NCBI RefSeq assembly: GCF_000454545.1
Contig: NZ_CM002139.1
Coordinates: 3,505,365 to 3,569,364 of the forward strand
Direction: 5' to 3'
DNA from: Xanthomonas cassavae CFBP 4642
GTDB taxonomy: Bacteria > Pseudomonadota > Gammaproteobacteria > Xanthomonadales > Xanthomonadaceae
Length of the DNA: 64,000 bases
Shown here piece after piece: positions 1 to 8,568 of this stretch. The position numbers were made by a program, and so were the translations under genes. Position 1 is the first letter of the stretch, and the number at the start of each line of letters is the position of its first letter. The notes beneath the pieces were generated by a model. It had not been told where the DNA came from. It worked only from the letters and a program-made list of their open reading frames with translations, and made no database searches.

Positions 1-275
1 CGGCCGCCATCGCCAATGTCTGCTGTTTCATCGGTCGTTCCGATTTGAAGGAAGGGGCATATTTTCTCCGATAGGGACCGACTTGATCAGCGTTGCCCTA
101 ACAGCACGGATCTGTATTAGTCTCAAAAGCGTCCAACGAGAACTCTGCTCAGAGCACACGGAAGCATGTGATGATGTGCATAAATCCATGCAACCCGATC
201 TTTTCTTTTGGCAGGAAAGGACGGGCGCAGACATGCCGCTTGGTCTCCGGTTCCGTTTGGAATCCGTAGTCTCCG
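1..275. other. No gene recognised; lower-GC flank
   Basis: This edge stretch has visibly lower GC than the core genes further right. The only open frames are short (about 70 codons), lack convincing ribosome binding sites and resemble nothing I know. It lies just downstream of the minus-strand remnant at 276-1323 and probably belongs to the same acquired segment. Confidence 0.4.
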
Positions 276-1323
276 CTAATCTATCCTACGGTCGGTGATC
301 TTCGCCCGCTCGAACCACCAAGCTTCACCGCCTCCACGCAGCGCACTACGCACCTTATCCAGATAGCGGCGTCCCGCCAAGCTGTGAGCCGCGAGGTCAA
401 CCAGTTCCTCCCAGAGTTTGCCGTTGTCGACGACGGTACCGAATTCTATTGGGGGCAGTCTCCGGTCAATGAAGCTGTCGACGACCGCGTGCCGGAGCTT
501 CTCGCACTGATCCCATTCACGCCAGATAGACCCGGTTGGTAGCCGAGGCTTGGCGACGCGCCACGCGTTGTCCATAAGGCGTCCGGACGCCATCGCATCA
601 TGGAGGCGCTGCACAGAGAGGAAAAAGAGCCTGCCCGCGGACCTTAAGCACCATCCTCTTGCGCGAGCGAAAAGGAAGGAGGCGAGCAGGTCCTCGCTTC
701 GTACGTCGTCGGAGGGTTTTGTTCGCTCGACCGCCGTCACCCACGGGTCTGTTCCGACGCTGTTCGGCACAGCATCAGGGCTCAGGATCTCTGACAAAGC
801 GAACAGCAGTGGCCTGTGCGAGATGACCCCATGCGACATCCCTTCAGCCAGTTCGTCGAAACGGCGGGCAATTGTTTGAACCCAGACTAGCCTAGAGCGG
901 ATCCCGGCGATGTCCAAACTTGACAGTGCAGTCACCACCGGATCGATACCAAAGCGGCCGACCGTAACTGCTGAACATTCGTCGCGACCGGCTTCCATTA
1001 GTGCCACTACGATCCGGGCAGCCCCATCCCGACTAGTGTCCAAGGCGTTGATCAATTTCGGCGCGTCCACCAGGGCTATCCGCCAGAACGATGCATGCTC
1101 AATGGCATCAGGACGTATTTGAAGCACCCTCTCCGTGGTGCCTGGCACCGTCTCGATCAGATCGATCAGTTCGTCTGCATCGGCTTTGATAAGCGCGGCA
1201 TTGATGACCTTGTGGAGGAGCCTGGGGATGGAGCGGCCTGGGGCCTGAGCGGGACAAGTATAACGGCGCGCGGGCAGCGCCCTGAACCGCAGGCCCCCGC
1301 CAGCCCGGCCGGCTTTGCGAAAC
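276..1323 (-). pseudogene. C-terminal remnant of an unrecognised protein
   Basis: The frame is open from an upstream stop near 1325 to the stop at 276. The first ATG is at 1148, but protein-like sequence (LLHKVINAALIKAD...) continues in frame about 27 codons upstream of it. I therefore read this as the 3' part of a larger gene cut off near 1230-1250, where low-complexity Pro/Arg/Gly translation begins. The visible part is about 320 residues, rich in Arg, Trp and Leu, apparently all-helical, with no membrane segment or signal peptide. I do not recognise the family. Large helical C-terminal regions of this kind occur in NTPase-type defence proteins, but no P-loop is visible here, so no function is assigned. 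The composition differs from the neighbouring core genes, which suggests a transferred segment ending here. Confidence 0.5.
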
Positions 1324-1390
1324 CCTCACTTTTCACGATGCCGGTCCGGTCGATAATGCGCGCCTCCCTCGCCGCACATCAGGAATTTCC

Positions 1391-2053
1391 ATGGGTCACT
1401 GGACCACGCTCGACACCCCCGACGGCCAGGTTGCCGCCTGGCACGCCACCCCCGCCTCCAGCCCGCGCGGCGGCCTGGTGGTCATCCAGGAAATCTTCGG
1501 CGTCAACGCGCATATCCGCGCAGTGGCCGACGACTATGCCGCGCGCGGCTACGAGGTGCTGGCGCCGGCGTTCTTCGATCTGGAATAAAAGGACGTGCAG
1601 CTGCCCTACGACCAACAAAGCCTGCAGCGCGGCCTGGCACTGGCCAATGCGGTAGGCCTGGAGCGGGCGGTGGAGGTGGTGAAGTCCGCCGCCACCCTGC
1701 TGACCCGTGCCGGCAAGGTGGGCACCGTGGGCTACTGCTGGGGCGGTTCGGTGGCGCTGCTGTCGGCCATCCGCCTGGGGCTGCCCTCGGTGAGCTATTA
1801 CGGCGGCCGCAACACCCAGCTGCTGGACGAAACCCCCAAGGCGCCGGTGATGTTCCACTTCGGCGAGCGCGATTCCAGCATTCCACCGGAGGCGATCCAG
1901 GCGCACCGCGAAAAATTGCCGCAGATGGAGACCTTTGTGTATCCCACCGGCCACGCCTTCAACCGCAGCATCGATCCGAACCACTACGACGCCGACAGCG
2001 CCGAGCGGGCACTGGAGCGCACCCTGGGCTTCTTCGAGGCGCACCTGGAATGA
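1391..2053 (+). pseudogene. Dienelactone hydrolase family protein, nonsense mutation
   Basis: The full frame encodes about 220 residues typical of cytosolic dienelactone hydrolases, alpha/beta-hydrolases that open lactone or ester substrates. The triad is visible: nucleophile Cys116 in GYCWGGS, Asp161 in GERDSS and His188 in GHAF; Glu34 in QEIFG matches the conserved Glu near the active site. Codon 66 (1586-1588) is TAA inside an otherwise perfect frame, between FFDLE and KDVQLPYD. No frame change is involved, so this is a point nonsense mutation, most simply from GAA, CAA or AAA. Restart at GTG 1595 would give a protein without the N-terminal strand and Glu34. The downstream HIT gene overlaps its stop (ATGA), so the pair was a translationally coupled operon. 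A sequencing error is possible. Confidence 0.85.
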
Positions 2054-2478
2054 GCACGCCGGCACCGGCGGCCACCGGTTTCGAGCTCGATGCACGCCTG
2101 GCCGCCGATAGCGCGTTCGTCGCCGACGGGCCGCTGTCGCAGATGCGGTTGATGGACGACACCCGCTTCCCCTGGCTGGTGTTGGTGCCGCGGGTGGCCG
2201 ATACCAGCGAATGGATCGATCTGGATGGCGCCCAGCAGCGTTTATTGCTGGCCGAGATCAACCAGCTCTCGCAGTTGCTGCGCGCCGAACCTGCGGTCAG
2301 CAAGCTCAATATCGGCGCGCTGGGCAACATCGTGCGCCAGCTGCACGTGCACCTGGTCGGCCGTCATCCCGACGATGCCGCCTGGCCGGGGCCGGTGTGG
2401 GGCAGCGGCAGCGCGCAGCGCTTCGACCCCGACGTCCTGCAACAGCGTGTCGCTGCGTGGGCGCAGCGGCTACGATAG
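2050..2478 (+). CDS. HIT-like domain protein
   Basis: A 142-residue cytosolic protein of the histidine triad superfamily, whose members hydrolyse or transfer nucleotides through a histidine nucleophile. The signature is QLHVHLVGRH, with His99, His101 and His106, followed by DDAAWPGPVWG. The Gln before the first His of the pair is usual for the short proteobacterial branch (about 130-145 residues). The ATG overlaps the stop of the broken dienelactone hydrolase gene by four bases, so its translation was probably coupled to it. Premature termination at 1586 may therefore lower its expression. The substrate is unknown. Confidence 0.85.
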   Translation: MSTPAPAATGFELDARLAADSAFVADGPLSQMRLMDDTRFPWLVLVPRVADTSEWIDLDGAQQRLLLAEINQLSQLLRAEPAVSKLNIGALGNIVRQLHVHLVGRHPDDAAWPGPVWGSGSAQRFDPDVLQQRVAAWAQRLR

Positions 2479-2506
2479 GCGCCCGTTCGCCACCTGCCTC
2501 TCTCGC

Positions 2507-2674
2507 ATGAAATCCAATGTCGTTGCCGCGCTGATCCTGATCCTCGTCGGCCTGCTGTTCCTGGCCAACAACCTGGGCTGGACCAACCTCAGCCTGGGCC
2601 GGCTGATCGCCACCTGGTGGCCGGCGGCGCTGGTCGCCTGCGGCATCGGGATGCTGTTCGGGCGCGGGAAGTAG
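2507..2674 (+). CDS. Small two-helix membrane protein (DUF5668/LiaI-like)
   Basis: A 55-residue protein with two closely spaced transmembrane helices (about residues 5-21 and 33-50). The loop carries NNLGW and the shared LIATWWP signature. Proteins of this pattern fall in the LiaI/LiaF-type transmembrane family DUF5668, linked elsewhere to envelope-stress sensing; here a role is only inferred. The ATG at 2507 is 28 bases after the HIT stop. It has a close paralogue at 3064-3249 that shares the same loop motif, so the pair looks like a local duplication. Confidence 0.7.
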   Translation: MKSNVVAALILILVGLLFLANNLGWTNLSLGRLIATWWPAALVACGIGMLFGRGK

Positions 2675-3063
2675 GTGGGCGGGGAATCGGGAATCGAGAT
2701 TGGGGAATCGTCAAAGCGGTGCGTTTGCTCTGAAGGTTCTTCATCGCTCGGCACGTTGCAGCTCCCTTCCCCGCCGGGACATTGTCCTCCTTAAGGGGGA
2801 GAAGGTGCCCTGCAGGGGCGGATGCGGGTACGGGCGGAGCCTCGTGCATTTACCGACGGCCAGTCTGAGCCAGCTCTTCCGGTCCCTCCCCCCTGACCAA
2901 ACACTGACAGCCTGCGTCGCCTGCCCTGATCACGCATCGCCGCAATTGAGGCGCTCACTGGCGAGGCAACATGACGACTGTCATCCGCAACTGTTGACTT
3001 CCGGTACCTGATTGACGGGCGCATCGAGCGCAGCATGTCCTCACACCAACCGAGGATGTCGCC
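2675..3063 (+). repeat. Intergenic region with dispersed-repeat remnants
   Basis: There is no credible gene. The start (about 2680-2712) carries GGGAATC/GGGGAATC short repeats. Around 2790-2850 there is a GC-rich stretch of the GGGGGAGAAGGTGCCCTG type, reading like the intergenic repeat common between genes in xanthomonads. The last 60 bases are leader for the small gene at 3064, preceded by GAGGATGTCGCC, whose GAGGA lies about seven bases before the ATG. Confidence 0.45.
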
Positions 3064-3249
3064 ATGAACTACCGTCTGATTCCTGCCCTGCTCCTGATCG
3101 TCCTGGGCGCGTTGTTTCTGCTGGACAACCTGGGATTGGCGCATATGGATGTGGGCAACCTGATCGCGACCTGGTGGCCGGTGTTCCTGAGCGCCGCCGG
3201 TGTGCGCCAAGTACTGCGCTACCGCGAGAAGGCGGCCGCGACCTGTTGA
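3064..3249 (+). CDS. Small two-helix membrane protein (DUF5668/LiaI-like)
   Basis: A 61-residue paralogue of the protein at 2507-2674, with the same plan: a first helix (LIPALLLIVLGALFLL), a short DNLG loop, the LIATWWP motif and a second helix, then a basic tail (RQVLRYREK). The start is supported by GAGGA a few bases upstream. The dcd gene converges on it with only 23 bases between the stops. A membrane location is clear; the function is unknown, possibly envelope-stress related as for LiaI/LiaF-type proteins. Confidence 0.75.
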   Translation: MNYRLIPALLLIVLGALFLLDNLGLAHMDVGNLIATWWPVFLSAAGVRQVLRYREKAAATC

Positions 3250-3272
3250 AGGCCACGGCCGCGCCACACCCA

Positions 3273-3842
3273 TCAGGTCCGCGGCAAGGTCACGCCGGTC
3301 TGGCCCTGGTACTTGCCGCCGCGATCCTTGTACGAGGTTTCGCACACTTCGTCGGACTGGAAGAACAGCATCTGCGCCACGCCCTCGTTGGCGTAGATGC
3401 GCGCCGGCAGCGGCGTGGTATTGCTGAATTCCAGGGTCACATGCCCTTCCCACTCCGGCTCCAGCGGGGTCACGTTGACGATGATGCCGCAGCGTGCGTA
3501 GGTGCTCTTGCCCAGGCACACCACCAAGGTGTCGCGCGGAATGCGGAAATATTCCACCGTGCGCGCCAGCGCAAAACTGTTCGGCGGGATGATGCACACA
3601 TCCGATTCGATATCGACAAAGCTGCCCGGATCGAAATGCTTCGGGTCGACAATCGTCGAGTTGATGTTGGTGAAGATCTTGAATTCGCGCGAGCAGCGCA
3701 CGTCGTAGCCATAGCTGGACGTTCCGAAACTGACGATGCGCTGCCCGGCTGCATCGTGCTTGATCTGGCCGGGTTCGAACGGCTCGATCAACGCGTGCTG
3801 TTCGGCCATGCGCTTGATCCAGCGGTCGCTCTTGATGCTCAT
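3273..3842 (-). CDS. dcd: dCTP deaminase
   Basis: The 189-residue protein aligns along its full length with the trimeric cytosolic dCTP deaminase, which converts dCTP to dUTP and ammonia as the first step of dUMP supply for thymidylate synthesis. Visible landmarks are SYGYDVR (43-49), the KSTYAR nucleotide-binding segment (112-117) and the catalytic Glu138 in GHVTLEFSN. The length matches the E. coli enzyme (193). It is followed on the same strand only by the convergent small membrane gene. The apbC gene lies upstream with about 95 bases between, so the two may be co-transcribed. No anomalies were seen. Confidence 0.97.
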   Translation of the reverse strand: MSIKSDRWIKRMAEQHALIEPFEPGQIKHDAAGQRIVSFGTSSYGYDVRCSREFKIFTNINSTIVDPKHFDPGSFVDIESDVCIIPPNSFALARTVEYFRIPRDTLVVCLGKSTYARCGIIVNVTPLEPEWEGHVTLEFSNTTPLPARIYANEGVAQMLFFQSDEVCETSYKDRGGKYQGQTGVTLPRT

Positions 3843-3938
3843 GCGGTGTTCCTTGAAGACGGTAGGCGGCAGGCCGGGCGGCCCGCGCGAAAGACGGCGA
3901 ATTCTAGCAGCGGCCGCCGGTGACGGCCGGCCGAGCGG

Positions 3939-4790
3939 CTAGAGCAAGGAGGCCGAGATCGGGATGCTGGCGCGCGGGCGCTTGGCCAACTCCTGCGCCA
4001 GCCGGCCAGCGGCCGCCAGGTAGGCCTGCGCCGCCACCGACTCCGGCGCCGCCACCACGATCGGCCGGCCCGCATCGCCCTGTTCGCGGATACCGATCTC
4101 CAGCGGCAGCGAACCCAGCAACGGCACGCCGTACTGCGCCGCCATGCGCTCGCCTCCGCCTTCGCCGAACAGATGCTCGCGATGCCCGCAGTTGCTGCAG
4201 GTATGCACCGCCATGTTCTCGACGATGCCCAGCACCGACACCTCCACCTTCTCGAACATCTTCAAAGCCTTGCGCGCATCCAGCGTGGCGATGTCCTGCG
4301 GGGTGGTGACGATCACCGCCCCGGCCACCGGAATCTTCTGCGACAGCGTCAGCTGGATGTCGCCGGTGCCCGGTGGCAGATCGATCAGCAGGTAATCCAG
4401 GTCGTCCCACAGCGTGTCGTTGAACAACTGGGTCAGCGCCGAAGTCGCCATTGGCCCGCGCCAGATCATCGGCGTGTCCTGATCGACCAGCAGGCCGATC
4501 GACATCGCCTCGATCCCGAACGCGCGCAACGGCTCGATCGACTTGTTGTCCGGGCTGTCCGGACGCCCACTCAGGCCCAGCATCGCCGGCACGCTAGGAC
4601 CATAGATATCGGCGTCCAGCACGCCCACCCGGGCACCTTGCCGCTGCAGGGCCAGCGCCAGGTTCACCGCAGTGGTCGACTTGCCCACCCCGCCCTTGCC
4701 CGACCCCACCGCGATCACGTTGCGAATGCGCGCATGCGGCGCCAGTGCGCCCTGCACCGCATGCGCGGGGATCCTGCGTTCCGCGCTCAT
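3939..4790 (-). CDS. apbC: Mrp/ApbC iron-sulfur cluster carrier ATPase
   Basis: A 283-residue P-loop ATPase of the Mrp/ApbC/NBP35 family, which binds and transfers 4Fe-4S clusters to apoproteins in the cytosol. The deviant Walker A GKGGVGKST is at 31-39, Walker B LLIDLPPGTGD at about 134-144, and the cluster-ligating pair CSNC at Cys198/Cys201. I chose ATG 4790 (MSAERRIP) over the in-frame ATG at 4826, because the extra 12 residues are a basic string not expected in the family. The N-terminal DUF59 domain of longer Mrp proteins is absent, as usual for the short form. Confidence 0.93.
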   Translation of the reverse strand: MSAERRIPAHAVQGALAPHARIRNVIAVGSGKGGVGKSTTAVNLALALQRQGARVGVLDADIYGPSVPAMLGLSGRPDSPDNKSIEPLRAFGIEAMSIGLLVDQDTPMIWRGPMATSALTQLFNDTLWDDLDYLLIDLPPGTGDIQLTLSQKIPVAGAVIVTTPQDIATLDARKALKMFEKVEVSVLGIVENMAVHTCSNCGHREHLFGEGGGERMAAQYGVPLLGSLPLEIGIREQGDAGRPIVVAAPESVAAQAYLAAAGRLAQELAKRPRASIPISASLL

Positions 4791-5114
4791 GCCTCGCCGT
4801 CCTGCGCGCCGCCGGTGCCTGGGCACGCTTCGTTTTCGATCATCGTTGCCATCGCTTATCCAGTGTTTTCGTAGGCGGTTGCGAGGATGACGCCCGTGGG
4901 TGCACCCGCCAGGCCTTCCAGTTTACCGGCTCACGTCCACGCCCCGCCTCCGCGGCTCCGACGATGCAGGCCAGAAGACGCTCACTGCCACGCTTTGACA
5001 TATTTCACGAACAAGGACACATGATTAAGGACTTGTTACGTTCGAGATCCAGTTCAGCCGCCACTCAGCGACCGCGGCTGGTTCGCCTAATCTCTGCAAG
5101 GAATTCGCAAGGTC
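4791..5114. promoter_or_regulatory. Divergent intergenic region apbC / TonB receptor
   Basis: There is no credible gene. A TTGACA hexamer at 4995-5000 could be the -35 box for the receptor on the plus strand. No good -10 box sits at 17 bases; ATGATT at 5021-5026 is the nearest AT-rich match, with a long spacer. The receptor leader includes AAGG-type purine runs near 5100-5112, before ATG 5115. Confidence 0.35.
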
Positions 5115-8107
5115 ATGTCGAGTCGTCCCCCGCAACGCACCCGTCGTCATCGTTTGAGCGCCGCCTTGTTGGCAGCGCTGGTTGCCCCGTCCGGCCATGT
5201 TGCCGCGCAGTCGGAAAATGGCGTCACGCCCGGCACCACCGATCTGGACAAGGTCACCGTCACCGGCTCGCGCATTGCGCGTACCGGGTTCGTGACCCCT
5301 TCACCGGTTACCGCGATCGGCGCCGAGGAAATCCGCGCCACCGGCGCCACCACCATCAGCGACCTGATGGCGCGCATGCCGGCGCTGGCACCGAGCTACA
5401 CCCTGGGTAACTCCACCCGCTTCATCGGCACCGCCGGCCTGGGCCTGCTCGACCTGCGCGGCATGGGCGTGGACCGTACCCTGGTGCTGGTCAATGGCCG
5501 CCGCCACGTGGGCTCAAGTCCCGGCTCCACCTCCGTGGACGTCAACACGATTCCGGTGGAATGGGTCGAGCGCGTGGAGGTCATCACCGGCGGCGCCTCG
5601 GCGGTGTACGGCGCCGATGCCGTGGCCGGCGTGGTGAACTTCATCCCTCAAGAAATCCTTCACCGGCTTCGAAACCCGCGCGCAGACCGGCCTGGCCGAC
5701 GAGGGCAACTACACCCGCTCGTTCGCCAGCTTTTCCGCCGGCACCGATTTTGCCGAGGGTCGCGGCAACGTCGCGATCTCGGCCGAGTACAGCAAGCAGG
5801 ACCGCTTCGGCCGCGGCAATCGCGCCATTGGCCGCGAGTATCTGGTGAATGTGCAAAACCCCAGCTTCGACCCCAGCCGCCCGCCGAGCGAAAGCAACCC
5901 GCAAACCGTGCTCAGCGGCCCGGGCGGCAACCATTCGACGTCCTACGGCGGCACTTTCAACCTGGGAACGTTCGACTTCCGCAACCCGGCCAGCTACGGC
6001 AACCGCTACCTGTTCAATGAAGATGGGACGTTCCGCCGCAACCGCTATAACGGCACGGTGGTCAGCAATACGTCGTGCGTGGATTGCGATTTCGTCGATC
6101 TCAACGCCGTGGCCGATCTGCAGCCGGGCTTCGATCGCAAGAGCGTCAACACCATGGTCAACTTCGAACTCAGCGAACACCATCGCCTGTTCTTCGAAGG
6201 CAAGTACAGCGAGACCGATTCGGAATTCTTCGGCCAACCGGCATTCGATAGCTCACTACGCGTGCGCCGGCAGAATCCGTATGTCAGCCCGCAGCTCGGC
6301 GCACTGATGGATTCGCGCGGCGCCACCCAGATCCTGATGAACCGCTTCAACGTCGATGCCGGCCGTCGCGGCGAAAACATCGAGCGCAAGACCTACCGCG
6401 CCGTGCTCGGCGCCGAAGGCAACTTCACCGACAACTGGACCTACGAGGTGTCGGCCAACTACGGCAAGACCACCGTGGACCGGCTCAACCTCAACAACCG
6501 CATCAACGAGCGCTGGCAAGCCGGTATCGATGCCGCACGCGATGCCAGCGGCAACATCGTCTGCCGCACCACGCTGGACCCGAGCGCGATCAACCCCAAC
6601 ACCAACCGCGTGTATTCGGCGCTGGCACGCGAAGGCTGCGTGCCGTTCAGCGTCTTCGGCAATGGCGCGGTCACCCCTGAAGCGGCCGCCTGGTTCAACA
6701 CCACCGCGCGCTCCAAGGCCAAGATCCAGCAGACCGTGTTCAATGCCTCGGTGGCCAACAGCAGCCTGTTGTCGCTGCCAGCTGGCGATATCGGCGTTGC
6801 CGGTGGCATGGAATACCGCAAGGAACAGAGCGAGGAAATCACCGATCCGTTGGCCGCCTCCGGCGTGACCTTCCTCAACGCCATCCCCAACAGTGGCGGC
6901 GAATACAACGTCAAGGAAGTCTTCGTCGAGAGCACCATCCCGCTGCTGGCCGGGCTGCCGGGCGTAGATCGTCTGGCGTTGGATCTTGCAGGGCGCCATT
7001 CGGACTACAGCAGCATCGGCTCGACCAAGACCTGGAACATCGGTCTGGACTGGACCGTCCTCCCGTCGCTGCGCCTGCGCGGCACACTGGCTCAGTCGGT
7101 GCGCGCGCCCAGCATCGGCGAGCTGTACGACTCGCAGAGCGAAAACTTCGCCACCATCAACGATCCCTGCAACTACCTGCCCACCAATACCAACCGCCCG
7201 GGCACGGCTGGCGACGTGGCATTGCGCCAGGCCAATTGCAGCGCACTGGGCATTCCGGTGGGCTGGATCGACACCTATACCGCTACCCGCCCGGGTGTGA
7301 GCGGCGGCAATCCGGAGTTGAAGCCGGAGCGCGCGCGCAGCCTGTCCTACGGGCTGGTGTGGCAGCCGGCGTTCTTCGAAGGCTTCGGCATGTCGATCGA
7401 CTACTGGCGCATCGATCTGCAGGACGCGATCGGCACGGTGACGGCCGAAACCAATGCCACGCGTTGCGTGGACAACCCCGGCGGCATCAACAACAGCTTC
7501 TGCGGTTTCGTGCAGCGCGCCCCGCTGGGCGGCTTCACCGACCCGCAGGGCCGCATCTATCCCGAGCACAGCATCATCGGCTGGCAGGCGCTCAACGAAA
7601 ACCTGGCCCGCTCGCGCCGCGTGGGCGTGGATCTGGAAATGGATTACCGCTTCCAGATCGGCGAAGGCAACACCGTGCTGCGCCTGGTCGGCACCCGCCT
7701 GATCCAGTCGCGCGAATGGGTATTCCAGGACTTCCCCGCCGAATACGACGAGTTACGTGACCTACGTGACCGACCCGCGCTGGCGCGCCCAGTTCCAGAC
7801 CAAGTACAACTGGAACGACTGGCGTGCCTCGTGGGACATGAACTACGTGGACGGCAACCTGCGCGTGACGCCGGAGAGCTACAATAGCAACCCGGGTTCG
7901 GCCAGCCCGATCAAGAACGGCTCGTACACCTACCACAACGTCCAGTTCGGCTATCAGTTCCCCGGCTCGAAGATCGATGTGTACCTGGGCATCGACAACG
8001 CCTTCGACAAGGACCCGCCGCGCAACTACTTCGGCTCGGACTTCACTTCGGCGTTGTACGACAACGTCGGTCGATTCTTCTACATGGGAACCACGGTCAG
8101 ATTCTGA
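5115..8107 (+). pseudogene. TonB-dependent receptor, two frameshifts
   Basis: Three overlapping frames together encode a complete outer-membrane TonB-dependent receptor of about 997 residues: a signal peptide (basic start, cleavage near HVAAQ), a TonB-box-like DKVTVTGSR, the plug domain with LVLVNGRR, VERVEVITGGASAVYGADAVAGVVNF, and a 22-strand barrel ending in GTTVRF. Frame 1 is left near 5645, where ATCCCTCAAG carries one extra C relative to the expected ATC-CTC-AAG-AAA. Frame 2 is left near 7753, where GAGTTACGTG carries one extra T relative to GAG-TAC-GTG. Both are +1 insertions in short runs, so sequencing error is possible. As read, the product would stop at 6020, within the early barrel. 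The substrate is unknown. Confidence 0.88.
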
Positions 8108-8130
8108 TCTGAGCTGGATCGCAGTTGAAG

Positions 8131-8151
8131 AAGCCCCGCTTGTCGGGGCTT
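8131..8151 (+). terminator. Hairpin after the TonB receptor pseudogene
   Basis: An 8-bp perfect stem, AAGCCCCG / CGGGGCTT, with a 5-base loop starts 24 bases after the receptor stop. The following sequence, GTTCG, is only weakly T-rich. Confidence 0.6.
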
Positions 8152-8160
8152 GTTCGATTG

Positions 8161-8357
8161 TGCGATTCATCAGTCAAGGGAACCTTGCATCTCGCAGGAG
8201 CTGATGCCTCCATCAAGTAAATCCTCTTTTCTGATTATCTGTACCAAATGTAACCAATTGCGATTCATCAGCCAGGGGAACCTCGCATCTCGCAGGACCT
8301 GATGCCCCCATCAAGTAAATCCTCTTTCCTGATTATCTGTACCAGATGTAACCAATG
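8161..8357 (+). repeat. 98-bp tandem direct repeat (two copies)
   Basis: Copy 1 (8161-8258) and copy 2 (8259-8357) share TGCGATTCATCAG at their starts, CATCTCGCAGGA in the middle and CTGATTATCTGTACCA near the end. They differ at only about ten scattered positions. The period is 98 bases. The copies fill the gap between two TonB-dependent receptor genes and contain no open frame of note. The unit does not look like an IS end or a REP palindrome. Confidence 0.85.
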
Positions 8358-8506
8358 TCGCGAACCTTATTGTCGAGATCGCTCGCTCTGCCGTTGCATC
8401 ACAGGAAGATTGTGCTGAATTCCACATTTTTGGTGCGGGTCGGACTTAATTCTTTAATGAATAGCCGTATTCGGTTGCACTGGAGAGCATAGGTTCATTA
8501 CGTTCT

Positions 8507-8546
8507 GGTTAAGGCCATCTGACTCCCCGGTGACCGCCCCTTAACC
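8507..8546 (+). promoter_or_regulatory. Inverted repeat upstream of Oar-like receptor 1
   Basis: The perfect 8-bp inverted repeat GGTTAAGG (8507-8514) / CCTTAACC (8539-8546) has a 24-base spacer and ends 22 bases before the ATG at 8569. It could be a repressor operator or an mRNA hairpin in the leader. The second Oar-like gene also has a perfect TTAAG-type inverted repeat upstream (49561-49601). Confidence 0.5.
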
Positions 8547-8568
8547 GACTGCCAGTGAAAGGTCAGGA

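Noticed and set aside
3939..4826. Longer apbC start at 4826
   Set aside because: The extra residues are an Arg-rich string; MSAERRIP at 4790 fits the family better.
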